Shown here one piece after another: positions 8,467 through 19,306 of a stretch of 64,000 nt of DNA. The notes below the pieces were generated by a model. It did no database searches, was not told where the DNA came from, and saw nothing but the letters and a program-made list of their open reading frames with translations. This DNA is from Cytophagaceae bacterium (GTDB lineage: Bacteria > Bacteroidota > Bacteroidia > Cytophagales > Flexibacteraceae). Every line of letters starts with the position of its first letter. Within the stretch, counting starts at the first letter, position 1. The stretch is taken from the NCBI GenBank assembly GCA_947458545.1, contig CANGYH010000001.1:1674001-1738000 (forward strand). Direction: 5' to 3'. A program made the translations under genes and the position numbers.

Positions 8467-9588
8467 ATGGAGCCACTGCCATTTGCCTTCAACGTTTGCA
8501 CCTATCTCTGCGTAGATACCGAAGAGAGCGACGAAGGCGTAGAGTACCCGCTGATGGGCAGCCTCTCTGCCGACGAGCGGCGCATTTTCTATTGGAGGCT
8601 GGCCCTGGTACTAATGATTACCAGCAAACGCTGCAACCCCAACCAGCGGCATGTCATCATCACCAACGACAAGGCCGATGTGGTGTACCAGGGGCAAGAC
8701 CTCCGCGCATGGCTGGCCGTGCATGGCATAGAGACGGCCTACCTGCCCTTTAAGGCTTTCCGCTGGCCGAAGGGCACCAGCAAGCGCTTTACCAATGCCT
8801 ACTACAAGCTAGAGTGCCAGGGCCTGATGGCCACCTGGGGCAAGCCCAGCATCTTGCTAGATACAGACGTAGTTTGGGCCCGCCGCGACGCTGGCCTAGA
8901 GCAAGCCTTAGCCGCTGGCCAAACCCTGATGTATGACCCCCACGAGCGCGGGGCAGACCCAGACAGCCGCCAATACGGTGCCACCAGTATGCGAGACTTT
9001 GGCAACATCTTCCGCGAGCTGGACCCTACCTACCCCAACCCTACCCCAGTAGCCTTGGGAGGCGAGGTAGCAGCTGCCAGCCCTGCCGTATGCGCCGAAA
9101 TATACCGCGACTGCCTGCACGGCTTTAACCTGGTGGTAGAGCGCCTACACAAAGGCCAGCCGCTACCCGACGAGCCCCGGGGATTACACCTGGTAAACAG
9201 TGCCGACACCCTGCTGAGCTTTGGGGTATGCCGCCGGACAGACCTGGTCTGGATAAACCCTTGGCTGAAGCGGATGTACAACATCGGGTTCCTCAACAAC
9301 CTAAAACCCGGCGATGAGCAAAAGCCCCTCTGGCACCTACCCGGAGAGAAGCACCGCGGCTTATCTAACCTCTATGCCTTTATCATGGAAGGCGACCCCA
9401 GGTTCTGGCAGGCTGACGATGAGGCCCGGGCCAGGTTTCTAGGGGCAGTATGCGGAGTGCCCAGGCGCACCATCCGCCGCAGCACAGACCCCAGCTGGTG
9501 GCAAGAGCAAGTCCGTATTGCCAAGGGCCGGGCGGGTATCTGGCGGGGCAAGGTTTTGCAACGGCTGGGGCTTTTCCACCACCGGTAG
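8467..9588 (+). CDS. Putative GT-A-fold glycosyltransferase-like protein
   Basis: 373 residues without a signal peptide. SILLDTDVVWARRD at about residues 136-149 has the hydrophobic-DxD pattern of GT-A transferases, where the two Asp hold the metal and sugar nucleotide. Upstream, NQRHVIITND resembles a Rossmann strand followed by an Asp, and later NSADTLLSFGV may be an acceptor-side loop. I do not recognise a specific family. It stands alone, divergent from DUF4342 and convergent with the YcxB-like gene (7 bases between the stops). A glycan-related role is inferred from the DxD motif only; other nucleotide-sugar enzymes remain possible. Confidence 0.6.
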   Translation: MEPLPFAFNVCTYLCVDTEESDEGVEYPLMGSLSADERRIFYWRLALVLMITSKRCNPNQRHVIITNDKADVVYQGQDLRAWLAVHGIETAYLPFKAFRWPKGTSKRFTNAYYKLECQGLMATWGKPSILLDTDVVWARRDAGLEQALAAGQTLMYDPHERGADPDSRQYGATSMRDFGNIFRELDPTYPNPTPVALGGEVAAASPAVCAEIYRDCLHGFNLVVERLHKGQPLPDEPRGLHLVNSADTLLSFGVCRRTDLVWINPWLKRMYNIGFLNNLKPGDEQKPLWHLPGEKHRGLSNLYAFIMEGDPRFWQADDEARARFLGAVCGVPRRTIRRSTDPSWWQEQVRIAKGRAGIWRGKVLQRLGLFHHR

Positions 9589-9595
9589 GGCCGAA

Positions 9596-10090
9596 CTAGG
9601 CCGCGGCGGTTGGCAGCAGCTTTTTGCGGCGCAAGACGGTCTCTACCCAGCGGCGGTCGTTGTCGGAGGCGAAGATGTCGAAGGGTAGGTAGAAGAACTG
9701 GAACTTACCCACCCACAGCAGCAGGGCGTCGGCCCGCAGCTCGGCTTGTTGTATCTGCGCCCAGGGCAGCACCATGCCCTCTTTCTCGCTCTTTTTGATG
9801 ATGACGTGCTCGTTTTTGAACTCGTAGCTGTAACGCTCAAACAGGGTTTTGCCCTGGGGCAACTGGGTGATGCCATAAAACTGCACGTACCAAAACAGCA
9901 GATACAGCAATGTGAGCACCATCGCCCCTATGGCCAGCCAGAGCAGGGCATCGGTAAAATAGAGGCCGGGCAGCACCAGGGCCACCGGTACCAGAAAAGC
10001 CCACCAATACCGCTGCAGAGCAGTGGCAAAGCCGATCTTGATAAAAGTCTGGGTGGGTAGCTGGTAGCGTTTGGTTTTTACGGAAAGCAT
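9596..10090 (-). CDS. YcxB-like membrane protein
   Basis: 164 residues with two hydrophobic segments at about residues 30-48 and 49-70, then a soluble domain. The soluble part (EFKNEHVIIKKSEKEGMVLPW, AQIQQAELRADALLLWVGKFQFFYLPFDIF) matches the YcxB-like pattern of a small PH-like beta domain: a pair of strands, a W-x-x-I segment and the phrase about reading a local value as the preferred one. It is the last gene of the minus-strand run queA, yidD, lipoprotein, YcxB. Function is unknown in the family. Confidence 0.7.
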   Translation of the reverse strand: MLSVKTKRYQLPTQTFIKIGFATALQRYWWAFLVPVALVLPGLYFTDALLWLAIGAMVLTLLYLLFWYVQFYGITQLPQGKTLFERYSYEFKNEHVIIKKSEKEGMVLPWAQIQQAELRADALLLWVGKFQFFYLPFDIFASDNDRRWVETVLRRKKLLPTAAA

Positions 10091-10174
10091 GAGAGGCGAT
10101 GGCCCGGATGAAAAGGCATAACGGCCCGGGGGCCGCCGATGGCTGAAGGGTTAAAGAGAGAGTAAAAGAAAGCC

Positions 10175-11230
10175 TTAGGGCCTAAAGCGCAACTTGGCGT
10201 AGCGCGAGGTACCCATGGCCGTGTTGATGTCTGGCGCAGAAGGGCGCACGGCAAACGTAGAAATGTTGCGGCTGCCTACCACGCCTACGCCACCCAATAC
10301 GTTGGTGTAAAAAGGGCGGGTCTGCGTCAGCACGTTGAAGTCTCGCACGGCGCTGATGTATTGGGTGAGCCGGTTGTTGATGGTACTGATGCGCAGGGTC
10401 ATCTGGTCGAAACGGCGCACGAGGAGGTTGGGGTCTGTCGTGTCTAGTTGGGTGCGCAGAAAGTCGTAAAAGGCAAACCGGTCGTTGCCGACGGCGTCGT
10501 AGCTGACAGTGACCTGCCCGCCGCTAAGGTTTCCCCGGGGCTCGCGGTCTATGACGGGGTTCCAGGTTATGTTGCGGAAGCGGACGGTGCTGTCGCCTTG
10601 GCCTGCCCCGTACACCTCGCGGATGCGCATATCTACAGCCACGCTGTAGCGGCGCACAGAGTCTTGCCGGACGTTGAAGCGGATGTTGGTGTTGATGCCT
10701 CGCAGGAAACGCTGCCCCCCTACCCCGACGGCAGGCACCAGAATGTCTGCATCCGTCAGGTTGGGCAGCACGTTGGTTAGGGCGGTAACGCGCAGCTCAG
10801 AGTTAGGGCGCTCCACTACGATTTGGTACAGACGTGTAGCGTCTAGCCGGAAGCCCGCCGGGGTGCGGAAGACAAGCTGGTCTCCACCTGCAAACAGGCC
10901 CGTGTCTTTGGCAATGGTGGTGTCGGCCAGGGTGACGACGGGTGTCAGCAGTGCGCCGTTGGCTCTGTTTACCGGGCGCATCGTTACGCGGATGGCACCG
11001 GGGCGGTAGTAGATGCTGTCGCGGTTTTTGGCGATGTTGTTGGCGTCTGGGTCGTTAATGGTCAAAAAAGACCGCTGCACCCGCACCAGTTGCACCGGCG
11101 CGGCCGCATCCAGTGCCGCATAGATGACAGGCCGCTCTTTGAAAGGCGCATTCAGCTCCACGTCGGTAGAGCAGGCGGCCAGGCTGGCCAGAGCCAGGCC
11201 CATCAGGAGTGGTTTGCAGGCGCGTATCAT
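10175..11230 (-). CDS. Lipoprotein of unknown function, possibly DUF4249-like
   Basis: 351 residues from ATG 11230 (MIRACKPLLMGLALASLAACSTDVEL). The lipobox LAAC predicts cleavage before Cys20 and lipid attachment, so the protein is envelope-anchored; in Bacteroidota such proteins often end on the outer membrane. The start of the mature part (ELNAPFKERPVIYAALD) and the later beta-rich sequence (YRPGAIRVTMRPVN, FRTPAGFRLDATRLYQIVVERP) suggest stacked beta-sandwich domains, resembling DUF4249-type lipoproteins. No catalytic motif is visible. It follows yidD by 57 bases on the same strand. An in-frame start at 11263 would weaken the signal peptide. Confidence 0.65.
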   Translation of the reverse strand: MIRACKPLLMGLALASLAACSTDVELNAPFKERPVIYAALDAAAPVQLVRVQRSFLTINDPDANNIAKNRDSIYYRPGAIRVTMRPVNRANGALLTPVVTLADTTIAKDTGLFAGGDQLVFRTPAGFRLDATRLYQIVVERPNSELRVTALTNVLPNLTDADILVPAVGVGGQRFLRGINTNIRFNVRQDSVRRYSVAVDMRIREVYGAGQGDSTVRFRNITWNPVIDREPRGNLSGGQVTVSYDAVGNDRFAFYDFLRTQLDTTDPNLLVRRFDQMTLRISTINNRLTQYISAVRDFNVLTQTRPFYTNVLGGVGVVGSRNISTFAVRPSAPDINTAMGTSRYAKLRFRP

Positions 11231-11286
11231 TTCGGGTGCAAAGATGGGACTTGCCGGGGCCAAGTGGCAGGGCGGGCGGGGGTAAA

Positions 11287-11526
11287 CTAGGGCACGGGGT
11301 CGTAGCCGCTGCCGCCCCAGGGATGGCAGCGCCGCAGCCGCTTAAGGGCCAGCCACCCGCCTTGCAGGGCCCCGTATTTGCGCACGGCCTCTACGGCATA
11401 TTGGCTGCAGGTGGGCGTGTAGCGGCAGGTGGCCGGGTATAGCGGACTGATGGCCCCTTGGTAAAACCGCAGCAACCCCAGCACCAGGGCGCGCGCCAGG
11501 CGCTGGGCAAGGTTGGGCTGGGGCAT
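11287..11526 (-). CDS. yidD: Membrane protein insertion efficiency factor YidD
   Basis: 79 residues, the usual size. The family signature is complete: [30 protein letters not shown], with paired cysteines in CRYTPTC, then [21 protein letters not shown]. YidD is a small amphipathic protein at the inner face of the plasma membrane that helps YidC insert proteins. In many bacteria it neighbours rnpA and yidC; here it instead follows queA by 17 bases on the same strand, so co-transcription with queA is likely. Confidence 0.93.
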   Translation of the reverse strand: MPQPNLAQRLARALVLGLLRFYQGAISPLYPATCRYTPTCSQYAVEAVRKYGALQGGWLALKRLRRCHPWGGSGYDPVP

Positions 11527-11543
11527 GGTGGGGTGGTTAGAGG

Positions 11544-12731
11544 TTAGCGCAGCAGCAGCGAGCTGTCGCCGTAGCTAAGGAAGCGGTAGCCGTTGTCTAA
11601 GGCGGTTTGGTAGATAGTGCGCCACCGATCGCCCACCAAGGCCGCCACCAAGGCCATAAGCGTAGAGCCCGGCTGGTGGAAGTTGGTGATGAGCCCGGCG
11701 CAGCTCTTGTAGCTGTAACCCGGCAGAATGTAGAGCGCCGTAGAGCCGCTGCAGGTGCTGTGCCCATCGGCGGCCACGCGGTCTGCCAGAGCCTGCAGGG
11801 CTTGGCCAAAGGTGATGGCCTCTGCCTCGGCTGCCAGCTCGTAGCTGAGCTTGCTGGGCAGGGCGGGCTGGTCTTGCCCGCGGAGCAGAATGCTGGCCCC
11901 GCGCCAGTAGAGCGTCTCGAGCGTGCGCAGGCTGGTGGTGCCTACGGGGATGATGGGCCGCGCCTCGGCGGCCAGGGTTCGGAGGGTCTCTATGGGAAGT
12001 TGGTAGCGCTCGGAGTGGATTTCGTGATCCTCCAGGTGCTCGGCTTTGACGGGTTTGAAGGTGCCAGCCCCTACGTGTAGCGTGAGGCGGTGGTGGGGGT
12101 GGCCTTGCGTCTCAAGCTCGGCCAGCAGCTCGGGGGTTAAGTGCAGGCCTGCGGTGGGAGCTGCCACGGCGCCGGCCTCTTGGGCAAAGACGGTTTGGTA
12201 GCGCTCTTTGTCCTTTTGGGTGGCCTTGCGGTGCAGGTAAGGCGGCAGGGGCATCTGGCCGACGGTGTCTAGCACTTCGGCCAGGGTCAGGTCTTCGGGT
12301 TGCCAGTTTAGGCGGACCTGGTCTTGGTCACGGTCGTGCCAGAAGGCCTGCACATCTAGGCGGGTGTGGCTGTCCAGATAGACGGGCACGTCGCCCTTCC
12401 ATCGGCGTTTGCCGCCGACCATGCACGTCCACACGGCCGAGCCACGCTGGGCCAGGGCCTCGGCGGCAGAGCCTTCGGCGGGCTCTAGCAACAGAAGCTC
12501 TAGCGGATGGCCCTGGGCAGTGAGCATGGGCAGGCGTGCGGCCAGCACGCGGGTGTCGTTGAGCACCAGCACGGCGTCTTTGGGCAGGTGCTGGCCGATC
12601 TCGAAGAAGCGGGCGTGGGTGATGCCGGCTTCGGGCTTGTATACCAGCAGCTTACTGGCCGAGCGCTCGGGCAGGGGATGCGTGGCGATGCGCTCGTCGG
12701 GCAGGTCGTAGAGGAAGTCGGACGTGAGCAT
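11544..12731 (-). CDS. queA: S-adenosylmethionine:tRNA ribosyltransferase-isomerase QueA
   Basis: 395 residues. QueA builds epoxyqueuosine in tRNA by moving and isomerising the ribosyl part of SAM. Diagnostic segments: [25 protein letters not shown] at the start, [36 protein letters not shown] followed by [10 protein letters not shown], and the end [17 protein letters not shown] and YRFLSYGD. It is somewhat longer than the E. coli enzyme because of inserts near residues 90-110 and 285-300. A TACCTTTG promoter element lies 11 bases before the ATG on the minus strand. yidD follows. Confidence 0.95.
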   Translation of the reverse strand: MLTSDFLYDLPDERIATHPLPERSASKLLVYKPEAGITHARFFEIGQHLPKDAVLVLNDTRVLAARLPMLTAQGHPLELLLLEPAEGSAAEALAQRGSAVWTCMVGGKRRWKGDVPVYLDSHTRLDVQAFWHDRDQDQVRLNWQPEDLTLAEVLDTVGQMPLPPYLHRKATQKDKERYQTVFAQEAGAVAAPTAGLHLTPELLAELETQGHPHHRLTLHVGAGTFKPVKAEHLEDHEIHSERYQLPIETLRTLAAEARPIIPVGTTSLRTLETLYWRGASILLRGQDQPALPSKLSYELAAEAEAITFGQALQALADRVAADGHSTCSGSTALYILPGYSYKSCAGLITNFHQPGSTLMALVAALVGDRWRTIYQTALDNGYRFLSYGDSSLLLR

Positions 12732-12735
12732 AGGA

Positions 12736-12816
12736 GGGGTGCAAAGGTACGATTCTTACCCAGAGCGATATATCTAACTAGGGAGGGTGCAACCACATTA
12801 CCAATTTGGGGTGCAA
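12736..12816. repeat. Three GGGTGCAA direct repeats between queA and the DUF262 gene
   Basis: GGGGTGCAA occurs at 12736-12744 and 12808-12816, and AGGGTGCAA at 12784-12792. Start-to-start distances are 48 and 24 bases. The first lies in the queA promoter and the last directly before the TACTTTTG element of the DUF262 gene. They could be operator sites; chance similarity is not excluded. Confidence 0.4.
12742..12749 (-). promoter_or_regulatory. Bacteroidota -7 promoter element before queA
   Basis: On the minus strand this reads TACCTTTG, a full match to TAnnTTTG, ending 10 bases before the queA ATG at 12731. No TTG is found at the expected distance. The element overlaps the first of three GGGTGCAA boxes in this region. 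Confidence 0.5.
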
Positions 12817-12819
12817 CGT

Positions 12820-12827
12820 TACTTTTG
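12820..12827 (+). promoter_or_regulatory. Probable -7 promoter element of the DUF262 gene
   Basis: TACTTTTG matches TAnnTTTG and ends 19 bases before the preferred ATG at 12847. A TTTG lies at 12805-12808, only 11 bases upstream, closer than the usual 17-23. Confidence 0.45.
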
Positions 12828-12846
12828 CTTATCGAGCGACTCGTAT

Positions 12847-14511
12847 ATGCCCAGCTTCAACGATCCTAACATCCAATCTTTCAATCGATTGTTCGGCAAT
12901 GGCATCACCTATGAGGTGCCTAAATTTCAGCGCGACTACAACTGGGACAACGAACAATGGGATGACCTCTGGCAGGACATCATTTTGCTCGAAAATGAGG
13001 AAGAAAGAGATCACTACATGGGGTACCTGGTGCTTCAAGAGGTGGAGCGCCAAAAGTTTATCATCGTGGACGGGCAACAGCGTTTGACGACCTTATGTTT
13101 GGTTGTACTTGCTGCCGCAAGGGTATTGAAGAAGTTTGAGGCTACAGGTATAGAGCAAAGCTCAACCCGACGAACTGATCTGCTGAGGAGGTTTATTGGC
13201 ACCATTGACCTCAAAACCTTAATTCCTAAGAATAAACTTGAGCTAAATCGAAATAACAACAACTATTATAAGCGAAATATCGTAACCTTAGAGCCACTGC
13301 CCAATTACGGATTAAATAGCAGTGAAAGGCTCTTGCGCAATGCCATCTTATGGTTTGAAAAGAAAATTCAGGAACACTATAGCACGGGCGTAGATATTGC
13401 TTCATTCATAGAAATTATCTCGACAAGGTTACTTTTTAGCGTTATTCAAGTCTCAGACACTGCCAGCGCGTATCGCGTTTTTGAAACCTTAAATGCGCGG
13501 GGAGTGCAGCTTAGCGCCTCAGATTTGCTCAAGAATTACTTTTTTCAGGTTGTTGACGGGCAGAATGGAGACCCGGAGCAAATTAATGAAATAGATGCAT
13601 GGTGGACAGAGATCGTAAATAAGCTAGGAGAAGAAAACACTGCCGAGTTTATTAGAATCTATTGGAACAGCTACAACCCTCTAGTGAGGAAGCAACAACT
13701 TTTCAAAGTATTGCGCCAATCTATTGCGAGCATAGAATCTGTTTTTTCGTTTCTCAGAGGGCTTCTGAATGCTGCTGATACCTATAAAGCTATCCAAGAC
13801 CCTAGCACCGGCTTTTGGAAGGAGCGGCCACAGGTTGCCCGCTTGCTCGGAGAGCTTAGAACCTTATCCGTCAAGCAACCCTATGCTGCCATGTTAGCCG
13901 GTTACGAAAATCTAGAAGCATCTAGGTTCGAAACCTTGATCCGGGCCATAGTAACACTTACTGTACGCTACAATACCATATCAAATCTGAATCCGAATGA
14001 TCAAGAAACCGCGTACAACGAATTAGCCAGAAGCATCTCTCACAGTAAAAGAATAGATTACAGTATAATGAAGAAAATTTATGTTAGCGACGAAGAGTTT
14101 GAGGCTAACTTCAACTACAAAGAACTAGGCCCTAGGAGCGAAAGGATAGCCAAATACCTACTACTCAAGCTTGAGGAACAAAACACAAATTCTAGTACAG
14201 AATCTATTTATGACGATTTAACGCTAGAGCACATAGCTCCTCAGAACTTAAACGAAGACTGGCAAGAAAGGAAATTAATGGAGTATTGCTACAGATTAGG
14301 CAACCTTGCACTGCTAGAAAAAAACCTCAATAAAGAGGCTGCCAATAAAAGCTATGAGATAAAGAAAGGAATATTGAGTAAAAGCCGCTATAAGCTAACT
14401 CGCTCTATACCAGAGCGCTTTAATCAGTGGGATTCAGAACGGATTCAGGCCCGGCAGGCAGATATGGCCAAGCAAGCCATCCTCCTATGGCGGATTGAAT
14501 TCCCCGGGTGA
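12847..14511 (+). CDS. DUF262/DUF1524 protein, GmrSD-like putative anti-phage nuclease
   Basis: 554 residues from ATG 12847 (MPSFNDPNIQSFNRLFG). The N-terminal DUF262 domain shows VPKFQRDYNWD (about residues 28-38) and the nucleotide-handling motif IVDGQQRLTTL (about 74-84). The C-terminal DUF1524 HNH-type nuclease domain shows LTLEHIAPQNLNEDW with the catalytic His, then LGNLALLEKNLN, about residues 458-500. This pairing is that of GmrSD-type type IV restriction enzymes, which cut modified phage DNA. The gene is visibly AT-rich against its neighbours queA and mfd and stands alone with its own promoter, suggesting horizontal transfer. Family firm; the target is inferred. Confidence 0.85.
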   Translation: MPSFNDPNIQSFNRLFGNGITYEVPKFQRDYNWDNEQWDDLWQDIILLENEEERDHYMGYLVLQEVERQKFIIVDGQQRLTTLCLVVLAAARVLKKFEATGIEQSSTRRTDLLRRFIGTIDLKTLIPKNKLELNRNNNNYYKRNIVTLEPLPNYGLNSSERLLRNAILWFEKKIQEHYSTGVDIASFIEIISTRLLFSVIQVSDTASAYRVFETLNARGVQLSASDLLKNYFFQVVDGQNGDPEQINEIDAWWTEIVNKLGEENTAEFIRIYWNSYNPLVRKQQLFKVLRQSIASIESVFSFLRGLLNAADTYKAIQDPSTGFWKERPQVARLLGELRTLSVKQPYAAMLAGYENLEASRFETLIRAIVTLTVRYNTISNLNPNDQETAYNELARSISHSKRIDYSIMKKIYVSDEEFEANFNYKELGPRSERIAKYLLLKLEEQNTNSSTESIYDDLTLEHIAPQNLNEDWQERKLMEYCYRLGNLALLEKNLNKEAANKSYEIKKGILSKSRYKLTRSIPERFNQWDSERIQARQADMAKQAILLWRIEFPG

Positions 14512-14526
14512 TTAGTCCTCACACTT

Positions 14527-17922
<3,396 letters not shown>

Positions 17923-18068
17923 GCCAGTGTCGAATACGAAAAGCCGACCATCAGGGATGGGCGGCCTCTTGCGTGGGGCAAAGTTCGCACCCCGAGCGAG
18001 GATATCGGCGGGTAGAGAAAGCGGCCGCGAGGCCTTTTGGCGTATGGGCAGCCTTGCCGGCTCAGCTC

Positions 18069-19157
18069 TTACTTGTACACGTCTTGGTCTGCGGCCAGGC
18101 CCGAGACGATCTCGATGTAGTCAGCATCCTGCACACCGGTCACTACGGGGCGGCGCACGTAGTCGCCGTCTATGCAGAGGGTGACACTGTCTTGCAGCAC
18201 AAAGGCGCGGGGCAGCACCAGGGCCTGCTTCTTTTGCTGGCAGACGATGTTGGCCTCTAGCGTAGAGCCTGCAAAAACGGTTTTGCCCGGCGGCAACTCC
18301 AGCGTACTGATGGCTTTGACAGACTTGCTGGTGGCGCTGATCTTGGGGTACACCTTGGTGATGGTGCCTTGGGCCAGGGCTTTGCCGAGTGCCTCGGCCG
18401 CATAGTAAACGCGCTGGCCGGGGCGCACCAGGTTTAGGTCAGCTTCGTCTATGGCCAGCTCTACCTCGTAGGTAGCCGTCTCGCCTAACTCTACCACTAC
18501 GGTGGCGGGCCCTACGAACTCACCTACGCGGGGCAGCTGGTCGTACACCATGCCTGCCAGGGCGCTGTACACCGTGTAGGTGTTTTGGCCTGCCTTCAGG
18601 GCCTGGTAGGCGGCCTGGGCGTTGGCCCGTTCGGTGGCCACGCGTTGGCGTGTGGCCTCCAGATTGCTAAGGGCGCGGCGGTAGGTGGCCAAGCTGGTTT
18701 GGTACTGTGTGCTTGCTTGGTCTAGGCTTTGGCGGGTGCCTGCCCCGGCCTCTTGCAGATTGGCCAGGCGGGCCAGGCTCAGGCTGTCCAGGGCCAGGCG
18801 GGCGCGGGCGGCTTCTACGTCTTGGCGGGCGGCGCGCAGCAGAGGGCTGGCAGGGCCTGCATTGCGCTCGGCCTGGGCCAGGGTGTTTTGGCTGGCCTCA
18901 AGGTTAAAGGCACCCACCTCATTTTTAACCGTAAAAAGGGGCTGGCCCAGGCGCACGGTGTCTCCTACGCGCACCAGTACTTTGTCTAGATAACCGGGCA
19001 CCGACGCCACCACGCGGTAGTAGCCCGTAGGGTAGGCTTTGCCGCTGGCATAAACGGCTTGCACAATGTCTCGGCGCACGGGCCGCACCGGCGGCTGACG
19101 CCGCTGGCAGGCCGCCAGGGCCACCATCAAACCTAAAACGAAAAGCCTCTGCACCAC
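18069..19157 (-). CDS. Efflux transporter periplasmic adaptor (HlyD/RND membrane-fusion type)
   Basis: 362 residues. MVQRLFVLGLMVALAAC is a lipoprotein signal with a LAAC lipobox, as in many RND adaptors. The mature part has VVASVPGYLDKVLVRVGDTVRLGQPLFTV, half of a biotinyl-lipoyl-like domain, then a long coiled-coil hairpin (ASQNTLAQAERN to RQRVATERANAQAAYQALKAGQ), the second half YTVYSALAGMVYDQLPRVGEFV, and a beta-barrel domain. Such adaptors link an inner-membrane pump to a TolC-like channel. No pump or channel gene is next to it in this window, so its partner is unknown. It is divergent from the sulfatase-like gene. Confidence 0.8.
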   Translation of the reverse strand: MVQRLFVLGLMVALAACQRRQPPVRPVRRDIVQAVYASGKAYPTGYYRVVASVPGYLDKVLVRVGDTVRLGQPLFTVKNEVGAFNLEASQNTLAQAERNAGPASPLLRAARQDVEAARARLALDSLSLARLANLQEAGAGTRQSLDQASTQYQTSLATYRRALSNLEATRQRVATERANAQAAYQALKAGQNTYTVYSALAGMVYDQLPRVGEFVGPATVVVELGETATYEVELAIDEADLNLVRPGQRVYYAAEALGKALAQGTITKVYPKISATSKSVKAISTLELPPGKTVFAGSTLEANIVCQQKKQALVLPRAFVLQDSVTLCIDGDYVRRPVVTGVQDADYIEIVSGLAADQDVYK

Positions 19158-19264
19158 AAACCCGTATCGGGGCTACAAAGATGCAGGTTGGCAGTGGGCT
19201 TGGCCAATGCCAGCCCTGCCCGATGCAAGGCTACCGTGCCAAGAGGCCCGGCAGCGGCCTACCC

Positions 19265-19296
19265 TTGCGGGCTTAGATAACCGTTTGGTAACTTTG
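19265..19296 (+). promoter_or_regulatory. Bacteroidota promoter of the LTA-synthase-like gene
   Basis: TTG at 19265-19267 and TAACTTTG at 19289-19296 are separated by 21 bases, a good match to TTG-N17-23-TAnnTTTG. The ATG at 19307 follows 10 bases after the element, so the leader is very short. Confidence 0.6.
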
Positions 19297-19306
19297 TAAT
19301 AACGAT

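Noticed and set aside
12736-14526. Attachment-site repeats flanking the DUF262 gene
   Set aside because: The GGGTGCAA boxes are all on the 5' side; I found no matching copy at the 3' boundary, so they are not att sites.
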